A DNA stretch of 64,000 nucleotides, taken from NCBI RefSeq assembly GCF_019430945.1, contig NZ_JAHYCB010000011.1, forward strand, positions 104,104 to 168,103, read 5' to 3'. Under the pieces are notes generated by a model, which saw nothing but the letters and a program-made list of their open reading frames with translations, was not told where the DNA came from and did not search any database. The stretch comes from Neorhizobium populisoli. GTDB taxonomy: Bacteria > Pseudomonadota > Alphaproteobacteria > Rhizobiales > Rhizobiaceae. Shown here piece by piece: positions 9,087 to 17,588 of this stretch (position 1 is the first letter of the stretch; the number at the start of each line of letters is the position of its first letter). Both the position numbers and the translations under genes were made by a program.

Positions 9087-9280
9087 AGGCCGAACGACAC
9101 GTCAGAAGAGGAACGATCTAACTCGTCTTGTCGATGGCGCTGACTGCGCGACGACGACGTCAAGAAAGCATCAAGTTCGTCTCTTTTCGGGCCAAACCGG
9201 GCAATGTGGCGAACCGCCTGCTGCCGGCTGATCCCATAGCGGTCAGCGAGTTCTTCCGCCGTGTACTCTTTATCGGACAT
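9083..9280 (-). CDS. Small HTH-like protein (65 aa)
   Basis: A 65-residue protein starting MSDKEYTAEELADRYGIS and continuing QQAVRHIARFGPKRDELDAF, which has the look of a short helix-turn-helix (similar to small rhizobial DUF3606-like stress proteins, but I cannot assign it). The ATG at 9280 has AAGGAG about 8 nt upstream, better than the longer frame from 9331. An EcfG-type promoter is centred 34 nt upstream, and the stop overlaps the next gene's ATG, so the two genes are translationally coupled. Confidence 0.65.
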   Translation of the reverse strand: MSDKEYTAEELADRYGISRQQAVRHIARFGPKRDELDAFLTSSSRSQRHRQDELDRSSSDVSFGL

Positions 9281-9301
9281 AACAATCTCCTTCGCTGAGA
9301 T

Positions 9302-9326
9302 AACCCGCGATTGAGGTCCCAGTTCC
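9302..9326 (-). promoter_or_regulatory. EcfG-type promoter
   Basis: On the minus strand: GGAAC, 16 bases, GGTT. It lies 21 nt before the ATG at 9280 and would drive the two-gene operon (small HTH-like protein plus DUF202). Confidence 0.65.
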
Positions 9327-9510
9327 AGCACGCGGGACTTGCCGCCAACTCATTGATTCGAGGTTGATCTGATATTCCCGCGCGGTCTCACGGAGCCGGA
9401 AATCGTATCGGCCGTTTTGGACCTACATCGTGCGGGGACAATTCAATTGAAGAACATGAGCTCGTGCATCACCAAGCCATCACTGTGGTTTTGGGTGATT
9501 ACCCCCGTGC

Positions 9511-10040
9511 ATGGCTGCAAGATTCACTGCGGATTATGCAGCGGAGGGCAAGACGTCCGGGCTATCCGAAGCGTTGTTCCTGATTCAAATCATCATCCTC
9601 GTTGTGATCGGAAGGTTGCTCGGGAAGCGATGGTCCGCATCGGACAACCATCGATCGTGGGCCAGATCATCGGTGGCATCCTCCTTGGCCCCTCGGTGTT
9701 TGGGCTGCTCCTGCCGGACACACAGGCCGCTCTCTTTCCCGATGCGGAAGCTCAGAAGTCGATGGCGGATGCGGTCGCGCAGCTCGGCATCCTGTTCTTG
9801 CTGCTGCTGGCCGGCATGGAGACAGATCTCGGCCTGGCCCTGAGGCTCCGGCGAGCGGCCGCAGGCGTTTCACTGACGTGGTATTATTGTGCCGTTCGCG
9901 CTGGGCTTCGCGCTTGGTGAACTTGTCCAGGCCAACCTGCTTCCGGATCCGAACGCGCGGCTTGTCACTTCTCTGTTTCTAGGGACCGCCTTGTCGATTT
10001 CATCCGATAAGATTGTTGCCTCTGTGGTGCGCGAAATGGA
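9511..10040 (+). pseudogene. Kef-type cation:proton antiporter, frameshifted and truncated
   Basis: Three frames stitched together give the N-terminus of a CPA2 Na+/H+ (Kef) antiporter: SEALFLIQIIILVVIGRLLG, then IGQPSIVGQIIGGILLGPSV, then FALGELVQANLLPDPNARL and the start of the next helix. The first break is one missing G at about 9630 (CTCGGGAAGCG); the second is one extra base at about 9881. The gene stops abruptly near 10040, where it abuts an inverted chemoreceptor fragment. About two thirds of a normal antiporter is missing, so it is dead regardless of the frameshifts. Confidence 0.8.
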
Positions 10041-10450
10041 TTGCCGATCTCGGAAGAAGATTGTTCGATGCGTCCCATCGCGGAAAGGGCTTTGCGGATG
10101 ATCTCACCCGACTGTTCGGCACCATTGCGGGTACGGTTCACCAAGTCGCCCGCTTCTTGCGCCGTCTGGTGGAGTCCTTGACTGTCGTGGTGATTTTCGT
10201 CCAGTGCTGCCGCAGTCTCTTCCACGGCCGCTGCCTGTTGCTCAGTCCACTTGGCGAGGTCATCGGCGGCCGATTTGATCGCCTTGGCGCCTGCATCTAT
10301 GCTTCGAGCATTCTGCGCCACATGGCTCAGGGTCTGCTGCGGCTTTTCGGCCGAAGCGTTAAAATCGTTGCGTGCGCCGTCCAGGTTCCGCGAAAACCTG
10401 ACCAATACGATGAGAAACGTCACCATTCGCGCGCTTGGAGAGGCCTGCAC
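10041..10450 (-). pseudogene. Methyl-accepting chemotaxis protein fragment
   Basis: The minus strand encodes one hydrophobic segment, then a methylation-helix-like region with EQQAAAVEETAAALDE and later AEQSGEIIRKALSAMGRIEQ, typical of the chemoreceptor signalling domain. It stops just before the conserved hairpin tip that contacts CheA/CheW, exactly where the antiporter fragment begins. Both the periplasmic sensor and the signalling tip are missing, so it cannot signal. The junction at about 10040 is an illegitimate recombination scar or the trace of a lost element. Confidence 0.65.
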
Positions 10451-10691
10451 CTTTGCAATTCGCTTGATTTATCTCAAATCATAACTGTTCCGCTGACAGA
10501 TTAGGCATCTTGAATAGCTAGCGAAAGGTGGCGGCCGATGAAGCTTTCCGGCAGGCCGAGTTCGCGGCCGAAGCCACATTCCTCATCTGGAGATTTGCAT
10601 CGATAGGTTCTAATGTTCGATGCTACGCTGCCCGGTCTGCGATTACCGGACTTTTTGCAGCGATCTCTCTACCGCAAGCTCAACCCGCACC

Positions 10692-11945
10692 TCACCCCTG
10701 GTTACTGACAACTGACGCCGGCCAAAGATGCGGGAACCAATGGCCGCCGATCATCCCGGTAAGGATAAGCCCCAATCCACCGTACAGTGTAGCCGCCCAT
10801 GAGAACCCGACGCTGTCGATCAACGGTCCGGACACCAGGAGGCCGATTGGCAGACCGTAAACGGCCTGCATCCTGATCCCCATGATCCGGCCGAGCAGAT
10901 CGGGATGCACCCCGCGCAGCAACAGGACAGACAACGGCAGGAGACATAAGATGGAGGCCGCACCGATCATCGCAAGGACAACCAATCCTATGAGCATGCT
11001 TTCAGTCTGACCGAGCAATAATACCAGGCAATGCCATACGGCGCCGAAGATCAGCATCATCCGGGCCGGTCGCACGGAATGGCCCAAGTGGCCAAGCAGC
11101 AACGAGGCCGCCAAAGCTCCGACGCCGGTTGCGGCTGTCAGATAGCCCAAGCCGGCATGGCCAGCCTGATACACTTCACGTGCGATGTAGGGCAGAAGGC
11201 CCAAGGTGAACGGGAACGCCATCAGGTTCACCAGAAAAGCCAGGAGCATCGCCGCAAGGTGGGGCGGAGAGTTCCCTAGAGCCCTCAGGGCATCAATGAA
11301 ATCCTTTACTGGCGTGAATGGCAGCACAACTCCGCCGGCCGGGGGTTTGGAAGATGGTTGATGGATGCTGACCATCAAGGCTGCGCTGGCGAGATAAAAC
11401 ACGACAATGAATGGGTAGGCCCATTGGATGCCGAGGAGGGCAACCACACTCGCGCCGGTCAATGCTCCGACAATCCGGGCAGAATCGGTGGTGATCCGCG
11501 ACAGGCTGATCGCGCTCATGAGGCGGTCACCTGCCACCATCCGGGTTGTCAGCACGTTTCGCATGCCCATGTCGGAAGGCCGTAGAAGGCCAGCGAGCCC
11601 GGCTATGACAAGAGCTGACAGCGGCGAAAGGGTACAAGTTAATGCCAAAACCGCAATCACTACCGCCAGCAGTGCATACGTGGTCCGCATGCAAAGAATC
11701 ACGTTGCGATGCCCCAGTCGATCGCCGGCTAGACCAAAGGCAGGGGCGATCAGCGTTCCGAAATACTGCAGCGAGGCAAAGAGTGTGAGCAACGGAACTG
11801 AGCTCGTCTCAATGAAAATGAACCACCCTAAAATAATAGTTTCCATCTCCGTCGCGCAGGATGTCATCAGATCAGAGGACCATTGGAAACGGTAATTACG
11901 AACCCCAAACGGAGAAAGCATGGAGGGCCGTTCAGTCATCTTCAT
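10692..11945 (-). CDS. MFS transporter (EntS/DUF894-like)
   Basis: A 417-residue major facilitator with about 12 membrane helices. The N-terminal FGVRNYRFQWSSDLMTSCATEME segment resembles the EntS/MFS_3 (DUF894) subgroup, whose studied members export siderophores or drugs. Signature A-like sequence GDRLGHRNV follows helix 2. The start ATG at 11945 has no strong ribosome-binding site; the internal MTERPSML start is an alternative. It is 123 nt downstream of the NCS1 permease in the same direction, so co-transcription is possible. Substrate unknown. Confidence 0.85.
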   Translation of the reverse strand: MKMTERPSMLSPFGVRNYRFQWSSDLMTSCATEMETIILGWFIFIETSSVPLLTLFASLQYFGTLIAPAFGLAGDRLGHRNVILCMRTTYALLAVVIAVLALTCTLSPLSALVIAGLAGLLRPSDMGMRNVLTTRMVAGDRLMSAISLSRITTDSARIVGALTGASVVALLGIQWAYPFIVVFYLASAALMVSIHQPSSKPPAGGVVLPFTPVKDFIDALRALGNSPPHLAAMLLAFLVNLMAFPFTLGLLPYIAREVYQAGHAGLGYLTAATGVGALAASLLLGHLGHSVRPARMMLIFGAVWHCLVLLLGQTESMLIGLVVLAMIGAASILCLLPLSVLLLRGVHPDLLGRIMGIRMQAVYGLPIGLLVSGPLIDSVGFSWAATLYGGLGLILTGMIGGHWFPHLWPASVVSNQG

Positions 11946-12068
11946 CTACTCGCGAACTACCCGCCCGATTAAAATTGCCGCTTGCCGTCGTTCAGCTTCC
12001 GAGTAATGCCCGGAACTGAATTGGGGATTGGCGGCCGCGACTAGCCGCCAATAGATGAGCAGGCTGCT

Positions 12069-13523
12069 CTATACTCGTGCAGCCAAAGCGGGACGACGGG
12101 ATCCCATCTTGAGCAAAAAGTAGATCGCCCCGCCGATCGCCACTCCGAAGAACCAGCCGTAGGTGCCCCACCACGATGGCAGGATCGACGTGAAGGTCGG
12201 CAGGATAGAGGAGAACAACGCACCTATCGCCAAGGCGATGAAGGCTGCAGCGTGCCAACCGTTCTGATAGCGGAACTCTCCGGCCTCACGGTAGAGCGCG
12301 CCCACATCCATTTGGCTGCGGCGGATCAGATAATAATCCACCATCATGATCCCGAAAATTGGCCCCATTGTTGAGCCGATGAAGTTCACGAAATGGGCAG
12401 CTCCCGTTTCCCACGGCGCGAACGGATACAGGAGCAGCGCAGTTAGCGCGGCGATATATCCGCCCCGCTTGAAGCTGATATGCCGTGGGAAGACATTCGC
12501 AAAATCGAAAGCCGGAGACACGAAATTGGCGACGACGTTGATACCAAGCGTTGCTACCGCGAATGTCAGAGCGGCGAGAAGGGCCAGCAACCAGCTGTCG
12601 AACTTTGCGGATATCTGCTCGGGGTGCAGGAGAACCTCGCCGTAAACGGCAAAGGCTGCCGTTGTCGTGACGCCGGCAACGAGGCAAAAGGCGAGCAGAT
12701 TGATCGGCAGGCCCCAGAGATTACCTTTGCGAAGCGCCTTCTCACTCGTCGCATAGCGTGAGAAATCACAGAAATTGAGATAAAGCGCTGCGAAATAGGT
12801 GATCCAGGTGGCAGCGACCGCCGCCAGCGCCGTAAACGAGCCAGGCTCGCCCGGAACGCCGGCGTCCTTGGTCCTCTCGATCAGTATTTCGCGTGGTATT
12901 TCCGATCCGAAAGAAAACGTGCCCGACTTCACCACCAGGTAGACTGCAAGGATCAGCATCATGACCCACACGGCTGGACCGGCCCAGTCCTGGAATTTAC
13001 GGACCGTCTCCATCCCGCGCTGGATGATCAACAACTGCAACGACCACACAATCACGAAGCAGATCAGTTCCAGCGTCGAGTGACCGAGCATGTGGCTGTT
13101 CTGATGGAAGGCAAGCAGTCCGTCGTTGCGGATCAATAGCGCAACAATTGCACCAGAGGCCGCAGCGGTTTGCGCTCCATACCAGAAGCAGGCGACGATC
13201 GCGCGCACAAGCGCTGGCACGTTGGCGCCGAATGTGCCGAATGACGCGCGGGCAAGGACGGGAAACGGCACGCCGGTGCGGACCCCCGCGTTGCCGACCA
13301 TGCTCATGAGGACGAAGATCACCAGCGACCCGATACCGATCGCGATGACGAAGTTGATGAAGCTGCCGCAAAGAAGAAACAGGCTGGCGGCGAGATAGTA
13401 CCCCCACAAGCTATGAACGTCGGACGTCCAGACGTTGAAGATACTGAAGGCGCCCCACTTGCGTTCCTCTGCAGGTGCAAGATCCTCGTTGTACAATGAT
13501 GGTGACGTATTGCTGACTCTCAC
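12069..13523 (-). CDS. NCS1-family nucleobase/allantoin-type permease
   Basis: A 484-residue permease of the nucleobase:cation symporter-1 family. Hallmarks are NEDLAPAEERKWGAFSIFNVWTSD near the N-terminus (NCS1 proteins begin with a conserved N-x-DLAP... motif), NAGVRTGVPFPVLARASFG in helix 3, and the later NFCDFSRYA. It imports a nucleobase, hydantoin, allantoin or thiamine-type substrate with a cation. The start is a GTG with a good GGGAGGGAAG ribosome-binding site. Which substrate it carries cannot be read from the sequence, and no catabolic enzyme sits beside it. Confidence 0.88.
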   Translation of the reverse strand: MRVSNTSPSLYNEDLAPAEERKWGAFSIFNVWTSDVHSLWGYYLAASLFLLCGSFINFVIAIGIGSLVIFVLMSMVGNAGVRTGVPFPVLARASFGTFGANVPALVRAIVACFWYGAQTAAASGAIVALLIRNDGLLAFHQNSHMLGHSTLELICFVIVWSLQLLIIQRGMETVRKFQDWAGPAVWVMMLILAVYLVVKSGTFSFGSEIPREILIERTKDAGVPGEPGSFTALAAVAATWITYFAALYLNFCDFSRYATSEKALRKGNLWGLPINLLAFCLVAGVTTTAAFAVYGEVLLHPEQISAKFDSWLLALLAALTFAVATLGINVVANFVSPAFDFANVFPRHISFKRGGYIAALTALLLYPFAPWETGAAHFVNFIGSTMGPIFGIMMVDYYLIRRSQMDVGALYREAGEFRYQNGWHAAAFIALAIGALFSSILPTFTSILPSWWGTYGWFFGVAIGGAIYFLLKMGSRRPALAARV

Positions 13524-13570
13524 GACTTCCCTCCCGTGCGCTCCTCCAAGCAGGACATAATTGCTCGATT

Positions 13571-13587
13571 ATTGTGCAACTGACAAT
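13571..13587. promoter_or_regulatory. Inverted repeat upstream of NCS1 permease
   Basis: ATTGT, 7 bases, ACAAT, placed 48 nt upstream of the GTG start. The shape resembles GntR-type operators, but no regulator gene is adjacent. Confidence 0.3.
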
Positions 13588-13758
13588 TTTTATTCTCGCA
13601 AATTGCCGTCTCTGGGGCTGTATGCACAGATATATGGCGTTCAACCAGATGATGGTGCACACCTCTCGGGCGGCCAAAAATGCAGCATAACGATAAGCCA
13701 CCCGACCTGGCGTGGTAGATCTGGTCCGCGGACAAGCGACGCTTATCTTCATTTCTAA

Positions 13759-15093
13759 TCACGAAGCGCGGGCTACAGATAGCCGGGTCAAGCAGATAAC
13801 AGCGCCAAAGACAGCGAAGCCAGCGCCGGTGCCGATAGACAACTGAGCTGCGTCCACGCCGCGCGCCAAGAAGATCAAGGCAACGATGGCAGAGCCCAGC
13901 GACCATCCGATTGTCCTTGCGACGGCCACCGTGGCACTGGCTGCGCTATTGCGTGCCGGGGGACCAGCCGTCATCAACACAGTGTTGTTCGGCGCCCGGA
14001 AGAACCCGAACCCGATACCACAAATCGCCATTCGCCAAGCGATCTCGTAGTTGCCTACCGATGGTGGCATCGTAGCGAGAAGAAAGAGACCGGCTGCCAA
14101 GATCGTCAACCCGAGACTTCCGAGTATCGACGCGGGGTAGCGCCTGGATAGTCGTCCCGCGACGGGCGCGGCGAAGGCAACGAGTACAGGCCAAGGCGTA
14201 ATCAGCAGCCCAGTTTAGACTGTCGATCGGTCCAGCACCGTTTGAAACAGAAAAGGAAGGGAAACGAACGGCATGATGTGCGCCGTATAGGAGCAGATCG
14301 ATGTCGCGGCAGAAAGTGCAAAAACCGGATACCCGACAGGTCAAGCGGCAGCATCGGCGCCACTCGACGGCGCTGTTGCAGGACGAGAACGGATAGACAA
14401 ATCAAGCCGGCAAAGATCTGGACGAGGCTTGCCGTTATGCGGTCGCTGCTCATATTCCCGACACCAATCACGGCCATGCCGAGTCCTGCATCGTTCAACA
14501 GCGCACCTGTGTAGTCGAACTTCTTAGCTACGCCGGGAGTGGCTAGTGACATCGCCAGAAACAGCGGGACGGTGATGAGGCAGATCGGCAGTTGACGAGA
14601 AAAGCCAGTGCCGCGATGCGACCGACAAGATCCAAGCTGCAATCGTGGGCCCGAGGGCCGCCGATGCGGCAAAGACAAGCGCCAGCGCTGCGAAGCCGTC
14701 ACCAACGAGGTGACGCGGATAGATGGATCGGATGATCGCCGGGGAGAGGGCAGCCACGCCTGCTCCTCCAATACCTTGAATGAGGCGCGCAGCGATCAAA
14801 ACCTCCAGGTTTGCCGATAGAGCGCAGGCTAGAGAAGCGAGCGTGAAGACAACGAGACCGGAGGAATAGATGCGCGTCAGGCCAAAGATTTCATCGAGCG
14901 ACGCCGCCGGTAGCAGACAAACCGCCGCCGCTAGCTGGTAGATGTTGACGATCCAAATCGTGGCTGCCTCTGACGTATCGAGGCTGTGGGCGATCGACGG
15001 CAGCGCAATGTTTGCGATCGCGGCATCGAGGTTGGTAAGGGTCGTTGCCAACAGAATGCACGCGATCACCCAGTGCCGCTGAGGCGTCATCAA
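13759..15093 (-). pseudogene. DHA2-type MFS drug exporter, multiply frameshifted
   Basis: Three reading frames together give a 14-helix DHA2 (EmrB/QacA-like) exporter. They run from TTLTNLDAAIANIALPSIA at the start (15090 or 15093), through AGVAALSPAIIRSIYP and LFLAMSLATPGV, to ICGIGFGFFRAPNNTVLMT at the end. The frame breaks near 14600 and 14330, and a TAA interrupts the DRSTV/TGLLITP junction at about 14216. The gene is full length, so decay is recent. It once exported drugs or other small molecules. Confidence 0.85.
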
Positions 15094-15306
15094 CCCATCG
15101 CTAGTTCAATGGCGAACTCGTTCGCGCACACATCCGTTGATCTATACAGCAACTGGTGGCTCGTCTGGTTGGCCGGTAGCGCGGAACACTGCTTACGACC
15201 TAGCTAGCGGTGAGATTGTGAGCTTGGTCCTCTAGAGAAGCAATTACCGTGGGTCGCTGACGGGCGACTGGTGTTTCCCGCAGATGGTCCTATTTGAAGG
15301 GAAGTT

Positions 15307-15322
15307 CTCTCACGCGTGAGAG
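15307..15322. promoter_or_regulatory. Perfect 16-bp palindrome
   Basis: CTCTCACGCGTGAGAG reads identically on both strands and lies 24 nt upstream of the ATG at 15347. It could be an operator for that gene or a very short hairpin in its leader. Confidence 0.4.
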
Positions 15323-15346
15323 CCCACGATTTCAGGGAGTTCAATT

Positions 15347-15763
15347 ATGAAGTTCGGGCAATTCTGCGGTCTGATCGCTGATGAAATGGACCTTCAGCAT
15401 AGTGACTTCCTGTTAGGCGCGGAGATCCTTTTTGCCCTAGACCCGGCCGGGGCAGCTGGAGAGAACATTCTATCGCTGCCGGACCGTCCGGTATCAGCCA
15501 AAGACGCGGCGCTGCTGATTTGCCTCGTCGTTGCCATGGATCAAGGGCATGTCGACCCTTCGCAGTCTGCTGAGGCCGCGGACGATGTCTCTGCCAAGGG
15601 GCAAAACCTTTCAACACTGGTTGACGCCATTGAGAAAGGTGAGCGGGCGGTCCTGGACATCTCCGGCCGTTTCGACGCCCAAGTCATTATCCCCCGAAAG
15701 CTGACGGCGAAGATTTCACCGCTGGTCCAGGGAGGGGTGGTTGCGCACCTCAGATCGGTTTAA
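15347..15763 (+). CDS. Hypothetical protein, MKFGQFCG family
   Basis: A 138-residue soluble protein of no family I recognise, beginning MKFGQFCGLIADEMDLQHSD and ending VVAHLRSV. The ATG has AGGGAG nine bases upstream and a perfect palindrome 24 nt before it. Decayed sequence at 58418-58799 is clearly a paralogue (same first 18 codons nearly unchanged, same central LPDRxVSAxDAA and terminal LRSV). So this is a small multi-copy family in this genome. A DUF309 gene follows 10 nt later in the same direction and may be co-transcribed. Confidence 0.7.
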   Translation: MKFGQFCGLIADEMDLQHSDFLLGAEILFALDPAGAAGENILSLPDRPVSAKDAALLICLVVAMDQGHVDPSQSAEAADDVSAKGQNLSTLVDAIEKGERAVLDISGRFDAQVIIPRKLTAKISPLVQGGVVAHLRSV

Positions 15764-15773
15764 CGGTTAAAAG

Positions 15774-16343
15774 ATGGGCCGTCCACGTCTGGTTCCCGAC
15801 AGAGCTTTTCCAGCCTACGCGTATCTGCCGGGCCGGCATCCGCATCCTGTTCGCGATCCAGCAGGACATAGTTATCAAATACAGCCTGTCCATGTGGTCG
15901 CCAGGGTTGGATCGGAGGAGTTCTCCTGGGGCGCAGACCTGTTCAACCACGGCTACTACTGGGAAGCCCATGAGGCTTGGGAAGGGCTGTGGCAGGTAGC
16001 CGACAAGAGCAGCGAAATCCGCTCTCTATTGAAGGGCCTGATCCTGCTCTCAGCCGCAGGCGTAAAAATCAGAGAGGGCAAGCGTCCTGCAGCCGGGCGC
16101 CACGCAGGACGCGCGGCGGTGTTGTTTCGATGCCTGGGGAAGGTTCAGCAAGATGATTTTGAACGAGGGCTCGGCCTTCGGCTGAAAATGCTTGCTGACT
16201 ACGCGGCGGTAACCGCAGCCGCTCCACGGATATTGCTGGGAACCCACGGGGGTCAGCCTGAGCCGGTCTTTGAGTTCATCCTCGGACGCGAATTTACGCC
16301 CACGAAACCACTTGGCGCGGGCAGAAGTGCTCAAGGCATCTGA
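15774..16343 (+). CDS. DUF309 domain protein
   Basis: About 189 residues. The central part carries the DUF309 signature FNHGYYWEAHEAWEGLW, followed by a helical bundle (SLLKGLILLSAAGVKIREGK). In this family the conserved His and Glu residues are thought to form a binding site, but no activity has been established. The N-terminal 45 residues look like a variable extension and the true start could be later. It follows the MKFGQFCG-family gene by 10 nt. Its end is only 7 nt from the convergent rpsU gene. Confidence 0.82.
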   Translation: MGRPRLVPDRAFPAYAYLPGRHPHPVRDPAGHSYQIQPVHVVARVGSEEFSWGADLFNHGYYWEAHEAWEGLWQVADKSSEIRSLLKGLILLSAAGVKIREGKRPAAGRHAGRAAVLFRCLGKVQQDDFERGLGLRLKMLADYAAVTAAAPRILLGTHGGQPEPVFEFILGREFTPTKPLGAGRSAQGI

Positions 16344-16350
16344 TCGGCAA

Positions 16351-16605
16351 CTAGCCGGCAGGTTTCGGGCGTGTCCGGGGCTTCGCCTTCTTTGGCGCGC
16401 TTATTCCAAGTTCTCGGTTCAGCTTTTTCAGCGCGACTTTGCGCGTTCGCCGGATGCCTTCGGCCTTTTCACGGGCTCGTTTCTCGGAAGGCTTTTCATA
16501 ATGCTCCCGAAGGCGCATCTCTCGAAACACGCCTTCCTGCTGCAACTTCTTTTTCAGAAAGCGCAAAGCCTGATCAACATTGTTATCCCGCACCAGAACT
16601 TGCAA
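16351..16605 (-). CDS. rpsU: 30S ribosomal protein S21
   Basis: An 84-residue S21 with the classic start VLVRDNNVDQALRFLKKKLQ and a basic tail rich in Lys, Arg and Pro. S21 sits near the anti-Shine-Dalgarno end of 16S rRNA and helps initiation. The start is a TTG (16603-16605) with TAGGAG seven bases upstream; the only upstream alternative would break the conserved N-terminus. Rhizobia carry several rpsU copies, often cold- or stress-linked. This one lies in an accessory setting among transporters, so it is probably an extra paralogue rather than the housekeeping copy. Confidence 0.92.
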   Translation of the reverse strand: MQVLVRDNNVDQALRFLKKKLQQEGVFREMRLREHYEKPSEKRAREKAEGIRRTRKVALKKLNRELGISAPKKAKPRTRPKPAG

Positions 16606-16747
16606 GCCGTGCTCCTATCTATCCGCCGCTGGCCATCCATACGCGGACGGCTGGCCGCTTGCAATATCAACCCAGGAGCCGGAAACTCTATTGACCAGAT
16701 GCAGCTAAGAAACATTGGCAGCGCCCGATTTCGAGACATTCTCGGTT

Positions 16748-17008
16748 TCAATGAACCACAGCTAAAGCAGCAATACCTGCTTCACCGGCTGCCCGTATCA
16801 TGGCCTCTCTTAGCCGACCGGGTTCGGTCAGCCCGACGATGACGTCGAGACAAATCTTGATGGCGTCGTAAAATTGCTCGCCATCGTCCACAGGCCAATA
16901 GCGCAACAAGACTTCAGCTGCACGCGCAGTGCGAAAGACTGCCCGGTTGTTCTTTTCAGCGAAGAATAAAATTATCGGCTCAAACCGCCGGGAGGAATCC
17001 CACTTCAT
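16748..17008 (-). CDS. DUF982 family protein
   Basis: Small protein (86 residues from the ATG at 17008) with the DUF982 pattern: RAVFRTARAAEVLLRYWPVD followed by ALxxC-type helix (DAIKICLDVIVGL) and a C-terminal AARGAGxxA-like helix (IRAAGEAGIAALAVV). DUF982 proteins are abundant in Rhizobiales and of unknown function. A TTG at 17035 could extend it by nine residues. Neither start has a strong ribosome-binding site. Confidence 0.78.
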   Translation of the reverse strand: MKWDSSRRFEPIILFFAEKNNRAVFRTARAAEVLLRYWPVDDGEQFYDAIKICLDVIVGLTEPGRLREAMIRAAGEAGIAALAVVH

Positions 17009-17219
17009 GGCGCCTGGCCCCACAGGACAATTCAAGATGGTAATCGGTGATTTCTACCACATCCGTTGGATAAAAAGAGATCATCAAACCCTGCGTTGGG
17101 GCGCAGGCTGTGAAGCGAGTTTTCGAACCTCAGGACCGAGAAGCCTGTTTGCGGGTTTTCTGGCGGCGCGATGGTCGCAAAAGGCAGGACCCGGCGAGCG
17201 TCTAGGACTAAGGGTTCAA

Positions 17220-17540
17220 TCATTCCGAACCGTTCCGGTTCGTCTGATCTACAACGTGGAGTAACTTTCGCACAGCCTGCGACGTACAACGATAAAGAAT
17301 GAAACCATGGTGTGAAGTCGGTGTTGACAGCGAGATCGACAGCAATGCTACGACGACTGTGATAGCCCAGGTGGATGTGCGGTCAATCCGATCTCGCCAG
17401 CTGGTCATCCTGCCCGTGCCACCCCGGTAGTAGTGGATGACTGCATTGACCTTCTCAGATGAAGTCACCGGCAGAGGCGGGCCAGTCCGGTGTTCGATAT
17501 CAGTTTAAGTTCCCGGTTACGCTTCGATCAACGTTTCCAT
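17220..17540 (-). pseudogene. DUF2270 membrane protein remnant
   Basis: An ATG at 17540 with a strong GGAGGATTTGGACC ribosome-binding site starts METLIEA and then meets TAA. The same frame continues through a second TAA into SSEKVNAVIHYYRGGTGRMT and the first membrane helix, the N-terminus of DUF2270 proteins (HYYRGExGRxTxWRxRLD pattern). After about 17300 the similarity ends. So the gene has two in-frame stops and has lost most of its body. It lies 48 nt downstream of the SLC13 gene and was probably its operon partner. Confidence 0.65.
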
Positions 17541-17588
17541 GGTCCAAATCCTCCAAAGCCGCATGTTTTAAAAGCCCAGTTTTTCGGC

